The notes under the pieces were generated by a model. The model saw only the letters and a list, made by a program, of their open reading frames with translations, ran no database searches and was not told the origin of the DNA. Positions 16,528-26,253 of a DNA stretch of 64,000 nucleotides are shown in pieces. Source of the DNA: WLMZ01 sp031367435 (GTDB taxonomy: Bacteria > Actinomycetota > Acidimicrobiia > Acidimicrobiales > Ilumatobacteraceae). Made by a program: the position numbers and the translations under genes. The stretch is from contig JANLPV010000199.1 of the NCBI GenBank assembly GCA_031367435.1, positions 1-64,000 of the forward strand, read 5' to 3'. How positions within the stretch are numbered: the stretch's first letter is position 1; every line of letters starts with the position of its first letter.

Positions 16528-19371
16528 TTACACACCGAGCAGGGGCTTGAGGAAGTGGCCAGTATGGCTCGCTGGCAGGCTGGCGATGTGCTCGGGTGGC
16601 CCCTCGCCCACGATGAGACCTCCCCCGTTGCCGCCCTCGGGGCCGAGGTCAATCACCCAGTCTGCCGTCTTGATGACATCGAGATTGTGCTCGATCACCA
16701 ACACGGTGTTGCCCTGATCAACGAGCCGAGACAGGACAGTGAGCAGACGGCGGACGTCTTCGAAATGCAAACCAGTGGTGGGCTCATCGAGCAGATAGAT
16801 GGTGTGGCCGGTTGAACGTTTCGCCAGTTCGGCTGAGAGTTTGACTCGCTGCGCCTCGCCGCCGGACAACGTTGGCGCAGGTTGACCGAGACGCACATAG
16901 CCGAGCCCGACGTCGACAAGCGTCTGCATATAGCGCGCAATCGCAGGCTGATTGATGAAGAAGTCGACGGCCTCTGCCACGGGCATGTCGAGGACCTCCG
17001 CGATGTTCTTGCCTTTGAACTGAATGTCGAGGGTGTCGCGGTTGTAGCGGGCGCCCTTGCAGACCTCACATGGCACGTAGACGTCGGGGAGAAAGTGCAT
17101 CTCGATCTTGAGGGTGCCGTCACCACTGCACGCCTCGCAGCGACCACCGGCAACGTTGAAGCTGAAGCGCCCCGGCATGTAGCCACGCACCTTTGATTCC
17201 TGTGTGCTGGCGAACAACTTGCGTACGTTGTCGAATACGCCGGTGTACGTTGCCGCGTTCGAGCGCGGTGTGCGCCCAATCGGCGATTGATCCATGTCGA
17301 TCACCTTGTCGAGCAACTCAATGCCGAGCACCGACGTGTGCTTGCCCGCCGCCAGCTTCGACTTGTAGATCTTCTGCATCAGCGTGGGCAACAAGATGTC
17401 GCGGACCAGCGAACTCTTGCCTGATCCAGAAACGCCCGTGACAGCAACGAAACAGCCGAGCGGAATCTTCACGTTGATGTTTTGCAGATTGTGTTCGCGC
17501 GCACCCTTCACCGTCAGCCAGTCCTTGCTCGGCGCGCGACGCTGCTTCGGCACAGGGATGCTGCGTTTACCAGAGAGGTATTGACCGGTCACCGAATCCT
17601 TCGCCTTGAGGATTCCCTTGACCGGACCGCTGTACACCACCTCTCCGCCGTGCTCGCCCGCGCCGGGGCCAATGTCGACGATCCAGTCGCTGGCGCGAAT
17701 GGTGTCTTCGTCGTGCTCGACCACGAGCACCGTGTTGCCCAAATCACGTAAGCGTTCGAGCGTCTCGATGAGGCGGTGATTGTCGCGTTGATGCAACCCG
17801 ATCGAAGGTTCGTCGAGGACATATAGGGTGCCAACCAGACCCGAACCAATTTGGCTGGCGAGCCGAATGCGTTGCGCCTCGCCACCAGCGAGCGTTGCTG
17901 CCGAACGCGACAACGAGAGATAGTCGAGCCCGACGTCGAGGAGGAATCCGAGTCGGGCGTTGACCTCTTTGACGACTCGTTCGGCGATCATACGATCGCG
18001 TTCGCTGAGTTCGAGACCAACCAGGAACTTGGCCGATTCACCAATGCTCATATCGCAGACATCGGAGATGTGCTTGCCGTTGACGGTCACGGCGAGACTT
18101 GCTGGCTTGAGCCGCGCCCCATCACATGTTGGGCACGGCACCAGACGCATGTAACCCTCGTACTGCTCGCGACTCCAATCGCTCTCGGCGGTCTGATGGC
18201 GTCGCTTGATCCAAGGAATCACGCCTTCGTACGCAGTGGAGTACGCGCGAGTGCGCCCATAACGGTTCTTGTACTTGACGGCGAGATTGCCCTCGACACC
18301 GTGGAGGATGATCTTGGCCTGCTTCGCATTCATCGCGCTCCACGGGGCATCGATATCGATCTCGTACACGTCGGCAACGGCTTCGATCATGCGATTGAAA
18401 TACTGGGTATGGGCCGAACGCCACGGTGCAATTGCACCACCGGTGATCGACAACTCGGGATCGGGAACAATGAGTTCGGGATCGATTTCGAACGTGGTAC
18501 CGAGGCCATCGCACGCCGCGCACGCGCCGTACGGCGAGTTGAACGAGAAGTTTCGCGGAGCGAGCTCTTCGAAGCTGGTGCCACACTTCGGGCAGGCGAG
18601 GTGCTGACTGAAGGTGAGCGTGTCCTGCGCAGCGCCGTCGGTGCCAACGATCTCGATCTCGGCCACGCCATCGGCCAACTTCAGCGCCGTCTCAAGACTG
18701 TCGGTGAGTCGACGTTCGATGCCATCGCGCCGAACGAGTCGGTCGATAACGACCTCTATGGAATGATTCTCGTAGCGGGCCAGACTTTCATCTCGTTTGA
18801 GAAACTCGGCTATGTCGACAAGTTCGGTATCGACCCGCGCCCGAACGAAACCCTGACCGGCAAGGTCTTCGAGCAGCGTTTTGTACTCACCCTTTCGGCC
18901 GCGCACGACGGGCGCGAGCACCTGAAAGCGTGTGCCGTCGGGCATGAGCAGGATGCGATCAACGATCTGTTGGGGAGTTTGGCGCTGCAGTCGCGTGCCG
19001 TCGTTGGGGCAATGTTGGATGCCGATGCGCGCGTAGAGCAGACGAAGGTAGTCGTACACCTCGGTAATGGTGCCGACTGTTGAGCGCGGGTTGCGGCTGG
19101 CCGATTTCTGGTCGATCGAGATAGCCGGCGAGAGACCCTCGATGACATCGACGTCGGGCTTGTCCATCTGCCCCAGAAATTGACGCGCGTATGCGCTGAG
19201 CGATTCAACGTAGCGCCGTTGACCTTCGGCATAGATGGTGTCGAAGGCAAGGCTCGACTTGCCGGAGCCGGACAACCCAGTAAACACAATGAGCTTGTCG
19301 CGCGGTAGATCGACGCTGACATTGCGCAAGTTGTGCTCGCGTGCGCCGCGAACGATGATCTTGTCAGCCAT
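16528..19371 (-). CDS. uvrA: excinuclease ABC subunit A
   Basis: A 947-residue damage-recognition ATPase with two ABC modules. The first Walker A GLSGSGKSS lies near residue 32 and the second GVSGSGKSS in the C-terminal half. The signatures are LDEPSIGLHQRDN and LDEPTTGLHFED. Two zinc modules are visible: CPKCGTSFEELAPRNFSFN with its partner CAACDG, and CEACSGDGTLKIEM with CEVCKG. Full length, ending before a convergent pseudo-rhomboid gene. Pairs with uvrB, which lies 50 bases upstream on the same strand. Confidence 0.98.
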   Translation of the reverse strand: MADKIIVRGAREHNLRNVSVDLPRDKLIVFTGLSGSGKSSLAFDTIYAEGQRRYVESLSAYARQFLGQMDKPDVDVIEGLSPAISIDQKSASRNPRSTVGTITEVYDYLRLLYARIGIQHCPNDGTRLQRQTPQQIVDRILLMPDGTRFQVLAPVVRGRKGEYKTLLEDLAGQGFVRARVDTELVDIAEFLKRDESLARYENHSIEVVIDRLVRRDGIERRLTDSLETALKLADGVAEIEIVGTDGAAQDTLTFSQHLACPKCGTSFEELAPRNFSFNSPYGACAACDGLGTTFEIDPELIVPDPELSITGGAIAPWRSAHTQYFNRMIEAVADVYEIDIDAPWSAMNAKQAKIILHGVEGNLAVKYKNRYGRTRAYSTAYEGVIPWIKRRHQTAESDWSREQYEGYMRLVPCPTCDGARLKPASLAVTVNGKHISDVCDMSIGESAKFLVGLELSERDRMIAERVVKEVNARLGFLLDVGLDYLSLSRSAATLAGGEAQRIRLASQIGSGLVGTLYVLDEPSIGLHQRDNHRLIETLERLRDLGNTVLVVEHDEDTIRASDWIVDIGPGAGEHGGEVVYSGPVKGILKAKDSVTGQYLSGKRSIPVPKQRRAPSKDWLTVKGAREHNLQNINVKIPLGCFVAVTGVSGSGKSSLVRDILLPTLMQKIYKSKLAAGKHTSVLGIELLDKVIDMDQSPIGRTPRSNAATYTGVFDNVRKLFASTQESKVRGYMPGRFSFNVAGGRCEACSGDGTLKIEMHFLPDVYVPCEVCKGARYNRDTLDIQFKGKNIAEVLDMPVAEAVDFFINQPAIARYMQTLVDVGLGYVRLGQPAPTLSGGEAQRVKLSAELAKRSTGHTIYLLDEPTTGLHFEDVRRLLTVLSRLVDQGNTVLVIEHNLDVIKTADWVIDLGPEGGNGGGLIVGEGPPEHIASLPASHTGHFLKPLLGV

Positions 19372-19421
19372 CTGGCGAACCTACCTAGGAAAGTGGGCGA
19401 AGGGAAACGCAGGAGAATTGG

Positions 19422-21440
19422 TCAGCCTGCATCGCGAAGTTCGCGGCGGAGGTCATTGATTTCGTCGCGCAGACGCGCTGCGTACTCGAACCGAAGCTCG
19501 ACAGATGCTTCGTGCATTTCTTCCTCAAGCGTGAGAATGAGACGGGCTAATTCCTGCTGGGGAAGCGTCTTGAGCTCGCGTTGCACTTTGTCTCGTTCGC
19601 GTTGCTTACGGCGATCCTTACCGGGCACCGGTGCGGACGAATCGGGTCGCAGCAGCGACAAGATGTCGCCGACCGCTTTACGAATGGTCTGCGGATTGAT
19701 GCCGTTCTCGAGGTTGTACGCGATTTGCCGCTCGCGGCGGCGTTGCGTTTCCTCGATCGCTTTGGTCATCGAGTTCGTGATGCGGTCGGCATACATGATG
19801 ACTTGGCCGTCGACGTTTCGGGCGGCGCGACCCATCGTCTGGATGAGCGAGGTCTCACTGCGTAAAAAGCCCTCTTTGTCGGCATCGAGAATTGCGACCA
19901 ACGACACCTCGGGCAGGTCGAGGCCCTCACGCAACAGGTTGATACCGACCAACGCGTCGAACTCGCCGAGGCGCAATCCACGGAGCGTTTCAATGCGTTG
20001 GATGGTGTCGATGTTGCTATGCAGGTAGCGAACGCGCAGCCCCTGTTCGAGCAGGTACTCGGTGAGGTCCTCGGCCATTTTCTTGGTGAGCGTGGTGATG
20101 AGCACCCGATCGCCCTGGGCAACACGGGCATTCACATTTTCGATGAGATCGTCGATCTGTCCCTTCGTTGGTTTGACGATCACCTCAGGGTCGATCAGAC
20201 CCGTAGGACGCACAATCTGCTCCACCACTTGCTGGGACACCCTCAGTTCATATGCCGATGGCGTGGCCGACAAGAACACACACTGCGGAATTCGCTCGAG
20301 CACCTCCTCGAACCGAAGGGGCCGGTTGTCGCGTGCGCTAGGTAGGCGAAAGCCGTGCTCGACCAGTTGGTCTTTACGGCTGAGGTCACCCATGTACTGA
20401 CCGTGCAGTTGCGGGACAGCGACATGGCTCTCGTCAATCACCAACAAGAAATCGTCGGGGAAATAGTCGATGAGGGTGAACGGTGGCTCGCCGAATGTGC
20501 GACCATCGATGTGCATGGAGTAGTTCTCGATGCCGTTGCAATAACCGACCTCTTGGATCATCTCGAGGTCGTACTCGGTGCGCATCCTCAAACGCTGCGC
20601 CTCGAGCAGCTTGCCTTGTGATTCGAACAGCGCCAACCGTTCCTGCAACTCGGCTTCGATACCGATGACCGCCTTGCGCATGCGTTCATCACCAGCCACG
20701 TAATGAGTCGCGGGAAAGATCATCACCTCGCTGAGCTCGTTGAGTTGTTCTCCCGTGAGCGGATCGATCACCGTGATGCGGTCGACGGTGTCGCCGAACA
20801 TCTCGATGCGCAGCACGGTTTCGTCATACGAAGGGTGCACCTCAATGGTGTCGCCACGTACCCGGAACTTGCCGCGGCCGAGCGCAATATCGTTGCGATC
20901 GAATTGGAGATCGACGAGACGACGCAGAATGCTGCGTTGGTCATAATCGACGCCAGTGTGGAGTTCGAGCAGCTGACCCTTGTATTCCTCGGGGTTGCCC
21001 ATGCCGTAGATGCAACTGACCGATGCAACAACGATGGTGTCGCGGCGGGTGAGTAATGCCGCAGTTGCACTGTGACGCAACCGATCGATCTCATCGTTGA
21101 TCGATGAGTCCTTCTCGATGTAGGTGTCGCTCGAAGCCATGTACGCCTCGGGCTGGTAATAGTCGTAATAGCTGACGAAGTACTCCACGCGGTTCTCCGG
21201 GAAGAACTCGCGCATCTCCTGCGTCAACTGTGCGGCAAGCGACTTGTTAGGCGCGAGAATGAGCGTTGGCTTCTGAACGTTTTCGATGGTCCACGCAATG
21301 GTTGCCGACTTACCCGAACCGGTGATGCCAAGCAGCGTCTGAAAGCGAAGCCCACTCTCGATACCCTCGGACAATTGGCTGATTGCCTTGGGTTGGTCGC
21401 CGGCAGGAGCGAAATCGGAGACCACCTTGAACGGAATCAC
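19422..21440 (-). CDS. uvrB: excinuclease ABC subunit B
   Basis: A 672-residue DNA-repair helicase-like protein. Walker A is GITGSGKSA and the damage-probing beta-hairpin region is YFVSYYDYYQPEAYM. Helicase motifs include DESHVAVPQLHG and, near the C-terminal half, IQTMGRAARN. The final UVR motif (EASVELRFEYAARLRDEIND) binds UvrC. GTG start. It lies 32 bases downstream of coaE and 50 bases before uvrA, probably one transcript. Confidence 0.98.
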   Translation of the reverse strand: MIPFKVVSDFAPAGDQPKAISQLSEGIESGLRFQTLLGITGSGKSATIAWTIENVQKPTLILAPNKSLAAQLTQEMREFFPENRVEYFVSYYDYYQPEAYMASSDTYIEKDSSINDEIDRLRHSATAALLTRRDTIVVASVSCIYGMGNPEEYKGQLLELHTGVDYDQRSILRRLVDLQFDRNDIALGRGKFRVRGDTIEVHPSYDETVLRIEMFGDTVDRITVIDPLTGEQLNELSEVMIFPATHYVAGDERMRKAVIGIEAELQERLALFESQGKLLEAQRLRMRTEYDLEMIQEVGYCNGIENYSMHIDGRTFGEPPFTLIDYFPDDFLLVIDESHVAVPQLHGQYMGDLSRKDQLVEHGFRLPSARDNRPLRFEEVLERIPQCVFLSATPSAYELRVSQQVVEQIVRPTGLIDPEVIVKPTKGQIDDLIENVNARVAQGDRVLITTLTKKMAEDLTEYLLEQGLRVRYLHSNIDTIQRIETLRGLRLGEFDALVGINLLREGLDLPEVSLVAILDADKEGFLRSETSLIQTMGRAARNVDGQVIMYADRITNSMTKAIEETQRRRERQIAYNLENGINPQTIRKAVGDILSLLRPDSSAPVPGKDRRKQRERDKVQRELKTLPQQELARLILTLEEEMHEASVELRFEYAARLRDEINDLRRELRDAG

Positions 21441-21472
21441 TCCGGCAGTGTATCAGCGAACAACCGTTCGAT

Positions 21473-22141
21473 CTAGGGCAAACTCTTGCCATCGCCCGCC
21501 GGCGGATTTTCGACCGGATCTGCCAAGCGCGCATCATCGGCGGTCACCGCCGGAAGTGACTGCATCCAACGCCACAACCCCTCAAGAGCAGCATCGAGCG
21601 ATTCGCGATCGCCAGCATTGTCGATGACATAGTCGGCTTTTGCGAGCCGCTCCTCGCGGGTGGCTTGGCGTGCGATGCGCGATCGCGCATCGGTTTCGTC
21701 CATCCCACGCGAATGAACCAGTCGATCAACTGCAATCTCAATCGGTGTATCCACGACAGCGACACCCCCGACGGGATATCGGCTGTTCTCGATGAGCAGC
21801 GGAACATCGAGTACGACGACTGCATCGGTGCCGAGGTGTTCGCGCATTCGTTCGCGGATCGCCCTGCCGACTGCAGGGTGCACGAGGGCGTTCAATTCCT
21901 TCAGGATCTCGGGATCCGGGAACACGATTGCGGCAAGCGCAAGGCGATCGAGGGAGCCGTCCTCAGCAACGATTCGGGTGCCAAACCGCTCCACGATCGC
22001 CTCGAACACAGGGGCCCCAGGCTGCTGCAATTCGCGTGTCAGAGCATCGGCATCGATGACCACTGCCCCCTTCGCGGCCAAGCCAGCCGACACGGTCGAC
22101 TTGCCCGAACCGATCCCACCAGTAAGCCCCACGACGATCAT
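21473..22141 (-). CDS. coaE: dephospho-CoA kinase
   Basis: The last step of coenzyme A synthesis: phosphorylation of the ribose 3'-OH of dephospho-CoA. A 222-residue P-loop kinase with Walker A GLTGGIGSGKS at the N-terminus, IDADALTREL, the lid Arg region and VVVLDVPLLIEN. The chosen ATG directly precedes the P-loop strand; the longer open frame upstream lacks family support. Adjacent to uvrB as in mycobacteria, where rpsA-coaE-uvrB are neighbours. Confidence 0.95.
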   Translation of the reverse strand: MIVVGLTGGIGSGKSTVSAGLAAKGAVVIDADALTRELQQPGAPVFEAIVERFGTRIVAEDGSLDRLALAAIVFPDPEILKELNALVHPAVGRAIRERMREHLGTDAVVVLDVPLLIENSRYPVGGVAVVDTPIEIAVDRLVHSRGMDETDARSRIARQATREERLAKADYVIDNAGDRESLDAALEGLWRWMQSLPAVTADDARLADPVENPPAGDGKSLP

Positions 22142-22183
22142 GCGACGACGGTAGCAAGCAACGCAGCTACCATCGCGAACGTA

Positions 22184-24031
22184 ATGGGCGAACAACTGGA
22201 TCAATCTGAAGACGCGCTGTCTCACGACGGCCCTGGTGAGACACGCAACACATTGTCCGCGCCTGCGTCCACGACGAGCGAGCCAACCTCGTGGCCTTTG
22301 GTCGAACGACGCCGAAGCCACGCGAGCACCTATATCGGGGTCGACCGGCGTCTCGCCGATCGCACCGCATCCGCGAAGCTCGTGGCCACTGTGCAGGCCG
22401 CGCCACTCATGCCCTTCCGCATCGCCGCGCTTATCGGCGCAGCGGTGCGTGGTTTCGACGCGTTCAGCAAGGCCAACTGGGAGCTGTCGGTCGCTACGGG
22501 TTTCATCGCGGCCTACACACTGTTCGCCATCTTTCGGCCGGTGCCCTATCGCAACGACAATCGCACTCGGTTGCGGGTTGTCGTCGAACTTGCATTAGTC
22601 ACTGGTGCCGTCCTCACCACTGGCGGCTGGAGCTCACCACTCGCGGTGTGCCTCGTTCCAACCTGCATGCTCGCCGGATTCGTTGGTGGCACGATCTTCA
22701 GCGCCCAGCTTGGAGCCGGCGCAGCTGCCGTCATCACGCTGCAATATCTCAAAGATGTCGGAGCGCATCAGGCCATTCGCGAATCCGAACTCTGGATTGG
22801 TCTGCTGCTCCTCGTGGCTGTCACCAGTGGCGTCTCGCACCGCGCGTCGCTCGAGTCGGCACGCCATCAACAAGCCGCTCTCGACCGAGTCGGGCGACTC
22901 GCCGAAGCGAACGCGCTGTTGTTCTCGTTGCAGCGCATTGCACAGACGTTGCCCGCGTCCCTCGACTTGCAAGACGTCTTGGATTCAACCGTCGCACGAG
23001 TGCAGTCCTTGATCGACCACAGCATGCTCACCATCTTGTTGCACAACGACATCACAAATAGCCTCACCCCAGCGCGCATCCAGGGCTACACACTCGAAGG
23101 TTCGCGCCGTCAGCTCGCCCTTCCCGACGCCGCACAGGAAGCACTGCGCGCACCCAAGACGGTCAGACGCGACAACCTCTCCGCGTCCACCGCTGAGATG
23201 GGTTCAGGATCCGACGGCCTCGGCCCGGGTGCCCGCTCTGGTCTCTATGCAGCACTGCGCGCCCGCGGCGTCGTGATCGGCATCATCGCGGTCGAGTCGC
23301 TCGAACCCGGCCACTTCGGGCAGCAACAAGCCGAAATCCTGCACGGTCTAGCAGAGCCATTCGGTATCGCGATCGACAACGCCAGATTGTTCAAGCGCCT
23401 CCGCATAGCCTCGGCAGACGAGGAACGCAACCGTATCGCCCGCGACATTCACGACGACATCGGTTCATCGCTTGCGTTCTTGGGTTTCGAGATCGATCGT
23501 TCGATCACCACTGCGTCTCGGGGCGATTCGGTTGATACGGCGCTCAAGGACCTGCGCATACAGGTGAGCGGAATGATCAGCAATGTGCGCGAAACGCTGT
23601 ACGACCTACGATCCGACGTCTCCGAGACGCAAGACCTGTCGTCGACCCTGAAGCAGTTCGTCGACCGCGTTCGAATTCGCAGCGGTTTGGAAATCGAGTT
23701 CGAGTCAAATCAGAGCATGCGCCTGAGCATCGCTCAAGAACGTGAGCTCTGGCATATCGCTCGCGAGGCATTGATCAACGTCGAACGCCACGCCCAGGCA
23801 ACCACCGCGTCTGTTCGTTGGGTGTGCAAGCCGTCGCATGCCATCCTCACGATTCGTGATAACGGCGTCGGTCTCACCCCAGACGCGGCCCGCATAGATT
23901 CGTACGGCATGATGGGAATGCGCGAGCGAGCGGCAAGTATCGGGGCGCAACTCACCACAGAATCGTCCCCAAGCGGTACGGTCATTCGGGTCGGACTGCG
24001 ACAACCTCAGGGGGCAAGACAATGGGATTGA
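22184..24031 (+). CDS. NarL-type sensor histidine kinase with integral membrane N-terminus and GAF domain
   Basis: About 615 residues. A charged ~75-residue N-terminus is followed by four or five membrane segments (around FIAAYTLFAIF, LVTGAVLTTGGWSSPLAV and IGLLLLVAVTSGV). Then come a coiled linker, a GAF-like domain and the HisKA_3 box ERNRIARDIHDDIGSSLAF with phospho-acceptor His423. The C-terminal ATPase has WHIAREALINVERHA and IRDNGVGL. It overlaps the next gene, a NarL-family regulator, by 10 bases: a classic two-component pair. It diverges from coaE with a 42-bp gap. The signal is unknown. Confidence 0.9.
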   Translation: MGEQLDQSEDALSHDGPGETRNTLSAPASTTSEPTSWPLVERRRSHASTYIGVDRRLADRTASAKLVATVQAAPLMPFRIAALIGAAVRGFDAFSKANWELSVATGFIAAYTLFAIFRPVPYRNDNRTRLRVVVELALVTGAVLTTGGWSSPLAVCLVPTCMLAGFVGGTIFSAQLGAGAAAVITLQYLKDVGAHQAIRESELWIGLLLLVAVTSGVSHRASLESARHQQAALDRVGRLAEANALLFSLQRIAQTLPASLDLQDVLDSTVARVQSLIDHSMLTILLHNDITNSLTPARIQGYTLEGSRRQLALPDAAQEALRAPKTVRRDNLSASTAEMGSGSDGLGPGARSGLYAALRARGVVIGIIAVESLEPGHFGQQQAEILHGLAEPFGIAIDNARLFKRLRIASADEERNRIARDIHDDIGSSLAFLGFEIDRSITTASRGDSVDTALKDLRIQVSGMISNVRETLYDLRSDVSETQDLSSTLKQFVDRVRIRSGLEIEFESNQSMRLSIAQERELWHIAREALINVERHAQATTASVRWVCKPSHAILTIRDNGVGLTPDAARIDSYGMMGMRERAASIGAQLTTESSPSGTVIRVGLRQPQGARQWD

Positions 24032-24657
24032 CCGCAATACTCGTTGACGATCACACCATGCTGCGCCAAGGCCTTCGACGCGGGCTCGAAGCAGAGGGCC
24101 TCACCATCATCGGTGAGGCTGGTGACGGCGAGATCGGCGTGCGACTCGCGCTCGAGCTCCGCCCCGACGTCGTGTTGATGGACGTGTCAATGCCCAACGT
24201 CGATGGCATTGAGGCAACTCGCCGGCTCCTCAAAGCCGATGCGCGCCAGAAGGTGATCATCCTGACGATGCACATGGACCGCAGCATCATCGACTCTGCC
24301 CTCCGCGCTGGTGCGACTGGATACCTCACCAAGGATTGTTCGATGAAGGAAGTCGTCGAGGCCATCCGCCTTGCGACGAACGGCGACACGGTGCTGTCGA
24401 AGAATCTCGCAACGCTCATGCTCAGCGAGGCACACAATGTCGAGGCAGACGACGAACCGCTCATTTCCCCTCGGGAAGAAGAAGTGTTGCAGCTCGTTGT
24501 CGATGGTCTCGGCACAGGTGAGATCGCGTCTCGGCTTTTCATCAGCCAGAAGACCGTGAAGAACCACCTCGCCTCGATCTACGAAAAGCTCGACGCCCGT
24601 GACCGCACGCAAGCCGTACTCACCGCGGTGCGAATGGGCATCGTGCGCCTCAGATGA
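24022..24657 (+). CDS. NarL/FixJ-family response regulator
   Basis: A 211-residue transcription regulator. The receiver domain has the acidic pair in ILVDDH, the phospho-Asp in DVVLMDVSMPNVDG and the switch Thr/Lys in ILTMHM and YLTKDCS. The C-terminal LuxR-type helix-turn-helix reads SPREEEVLQLVVDG through FISQKTVKNHLASIYEKL. It is translated with the overlapping upstream kinase. The stop codon lies inside the 5' arm of a long perfect hairpin. Confidence 0.94.
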   Translation: MGLTAILVDDHTMLRQGLRRGLEAEGLTIIGEAGDGEIGVRLALELRPDVVLMDVSMPNVDGIEATRRLLKADARQKVIILTMHMDRSIIDSALRAGATGYLTKDCSMKEVVEAIRLATNGDTVLSKNLATLMLSEAHNVEADDEPLISPREEEVLQLVVDGLGTGEIASRLFISQKTVKNHLASIYEKLDARDRTQAVLTAVRMGIVRLR

Positions 24658-24696
24658 AACGATGGGGCCGGTTTCCCAACCCCATCGTTTCATCTG
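24651..24696. terminator. bidirectional terminator hairpin between response regulator and rpsA
   Basis: Perfect 17-bp inverted repeat, arms at 24651-24667 and 24680-24696 with a 12-base loop, beginning CAGATGAAACG. On the plus strand it is followed by ATTTCTAG and it contains the regulator's stop codon. On the minus strand it lies about 30 bases past the rpsA stop. It serves two convergent genes. The T-tract is weak on both sides. Confidence 0.65.
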
Positions 24697-24723
24697 ATTT
24701 CTAGAGCCCGAAGGCCAACTGTT

Positions 24724-26157
24724 TTACTCGGTGACGGCTGCCTCGGCAGGAGCGGCCTGGTCGGCAACTTCTGCCTCATCGGCTGCTGCGGCCTCATCGG
24801 CAACGTCAGCCTCATCGGCTGCTGCGCCCTCATCGGCTGCTGCGGCTTCGACCGCTGGCGCTGATTCGCCATCTGCTGCCTCGGCTGGCGCTCCGCCGTT
24901 CTCCTGGTAGTACTCGGCCCAGGCTGACTCGCGCTCGACATCGTCGGTGCCGGCGGCCCAGTTGCCGTGCTCGTCCATCTCGAAGTGCTGACGGTACTCT
25001 TCGGCCAACTCGCCACCCTCGGCAGCCTGCTTGATCGACAAGCTGATGCGCCGGCGAGCGAGGTCGAGATCGATGATCTTGACCCACAACTCTTCGCCCG
25101 GCGTCACGACCTGCTCGGGTGAGTCGACGTGATGTGCGCTCATCTCGCTGATGTGCACCAGACCCTCGATGCCCTCGCCAACCTGGGCGAATGCGCCGAA
25201 CGGCACCAGCTTGGTGATGCGGCCGTACACAAGTTGGCCCACTTCGTGGCTATTGGCAAAGGTCTGCCATGGATCTTGCTGGGTGGCCTTGAGCGACAGG
25301 CTGATGCGTTCGCGATCGAAGTCGACGTCGAGCACCTGCACCGTGACTGGATCGCCAACTGCGACAACCGCGCCCGGATGATCGACATGCTTCCACGACA
25401 GTTCGCTGACGTGGATGAGTCCGTCCATGCCGCCAAGATCGACGAACGCACCGAAACTTACGACGCTGCTGACAACACCGCTGCGGATCTCGCCCGGCTT
25501 GAGGTTGGTAAGGAACTCGTCGCGAGCTTCCTTTTGCGTCTCTTCCAAGTACGCACGACGACTGAGCACGACGTTGTTGCGGTTCTTGTCGAGCTCGATG
25601 ATCTTGGCCTGCACCATCTTGCCGACATATGGCTGAAGGTCGCGGACTCGACGCAATTCGACGAGCGACGCGGGAAGGAATCCACGCAGGCCGATATCGA
25701 CGATGAGGCCGCCCTTGACGACCTCGATCACCAGACCCTCGACCATGCCATCGGCTTCCTTGAGCTTTTCGATGTTGCCCCACGCACGCTCGTATTGCGC
25801 GCGCTTCTTGGACAGCAGCAGGCGACCCTCTTTGTCTTCTTTGGTCAGGACCAGTGCTTCGATCTTTTCGCCGAGCTTGACGATGTCGTGCGGATTGACA
25901 TCGTTGCGAATGCTCAGCTCACGAGCAAGGATGACGCCTTCGCTCTTGTAGCCAATGTCGAGGAGAACTTCATCTCGGTCGATCTTGACGACCGTGCCGT
26001 GCACGAGTTGGCCATCGTCGACTTCGACGAGCGTGCCGGCGATTGCATCGGCGAATGACATTCCGAGATCGTCGGAGATGACCTGGCGGGGGGTGTAATT
26101 GCCCTCTTCATCGAAGGTGCCAAAGGCGGAGGAAGAGGACGTAGCGGTGTCGGACAA
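24724..26157 (-). CDS. rpsA: 30S ribosomal protein S1
   Basis: 477 residues. Four S1 RNA-binding repeats are visible, starting near GTLVEVDDGQLVHGTVVKID, then VEGLVIEVVKGGLIVDIGLRGF, SGVVSSVVSFGAFVDLGG and VYGRITKLVPFGAFAQVGEG. The C-terminal ~70 residues are an Ala/Glu/Asp low-complexity tail of ADEAAA-like units. The start is a TTG with an in-frame stop 18 bases upstream and no clear Shine-Dalgarno, so initiation may be leaderless or unusual. Lies downstream of polA as in mycobacteria. Confidence 0.95.
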   Translation of the reverse strand: MSDTATSSSSAFGTFDEEGNYTPRQVISDDLGMSFADAIAGTLVEVDDGQLVHGTVVKIDRDEVLLDIGYKSEGVILARELSIRNDVNPHDIVKLGEKIEALVLTKEDKEGRLLLSKKRAQYERAWGNIEKLKEADGMVEGLVIEVVKGGLIVDIGLRGFLPASLVELRRVRDLQPYVGKMVQAKIIELDKNRNNVVLSRRAYLEETQKEARDEFLTNLKPGEIRSGVVSSVVSFGAFVDLGGMDGLIHVSELSWKHVDHPGAVVAVGDPVTVQVLDVDFDRERISLSLKATQQDPWQTFANSHEVGQLVYGRITKLVPFGAFAQVGEGIEGLVHISEMSAHHVDSPEQVVTPGEELWVKIIDLDLARRRISLSIKQAAEGGELAEEYRQHFEMDEHGNWAAGTDDVERESAWAEYYQENGGAPAEAADGESAPAVEAAAADEGAAADEADVADEAAAADEAEVADQAAPAEAAVTE

Positions 26158-26253
26158 GAGAGGTATTCGCTTTCAGAGGTGGATAAGGACATGGTTATCT
26201 GACGCGACGGGTTCGCGACGTTGCGGCGAGGTTATCAGCACGCTGGGGATTCA

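Noticed and set aside
22142..22321. Upstream extension of coaE to 22321
   Set aside because: Arg/Ala-rich with no family match; the P-loop strand starts at the internal ATG.
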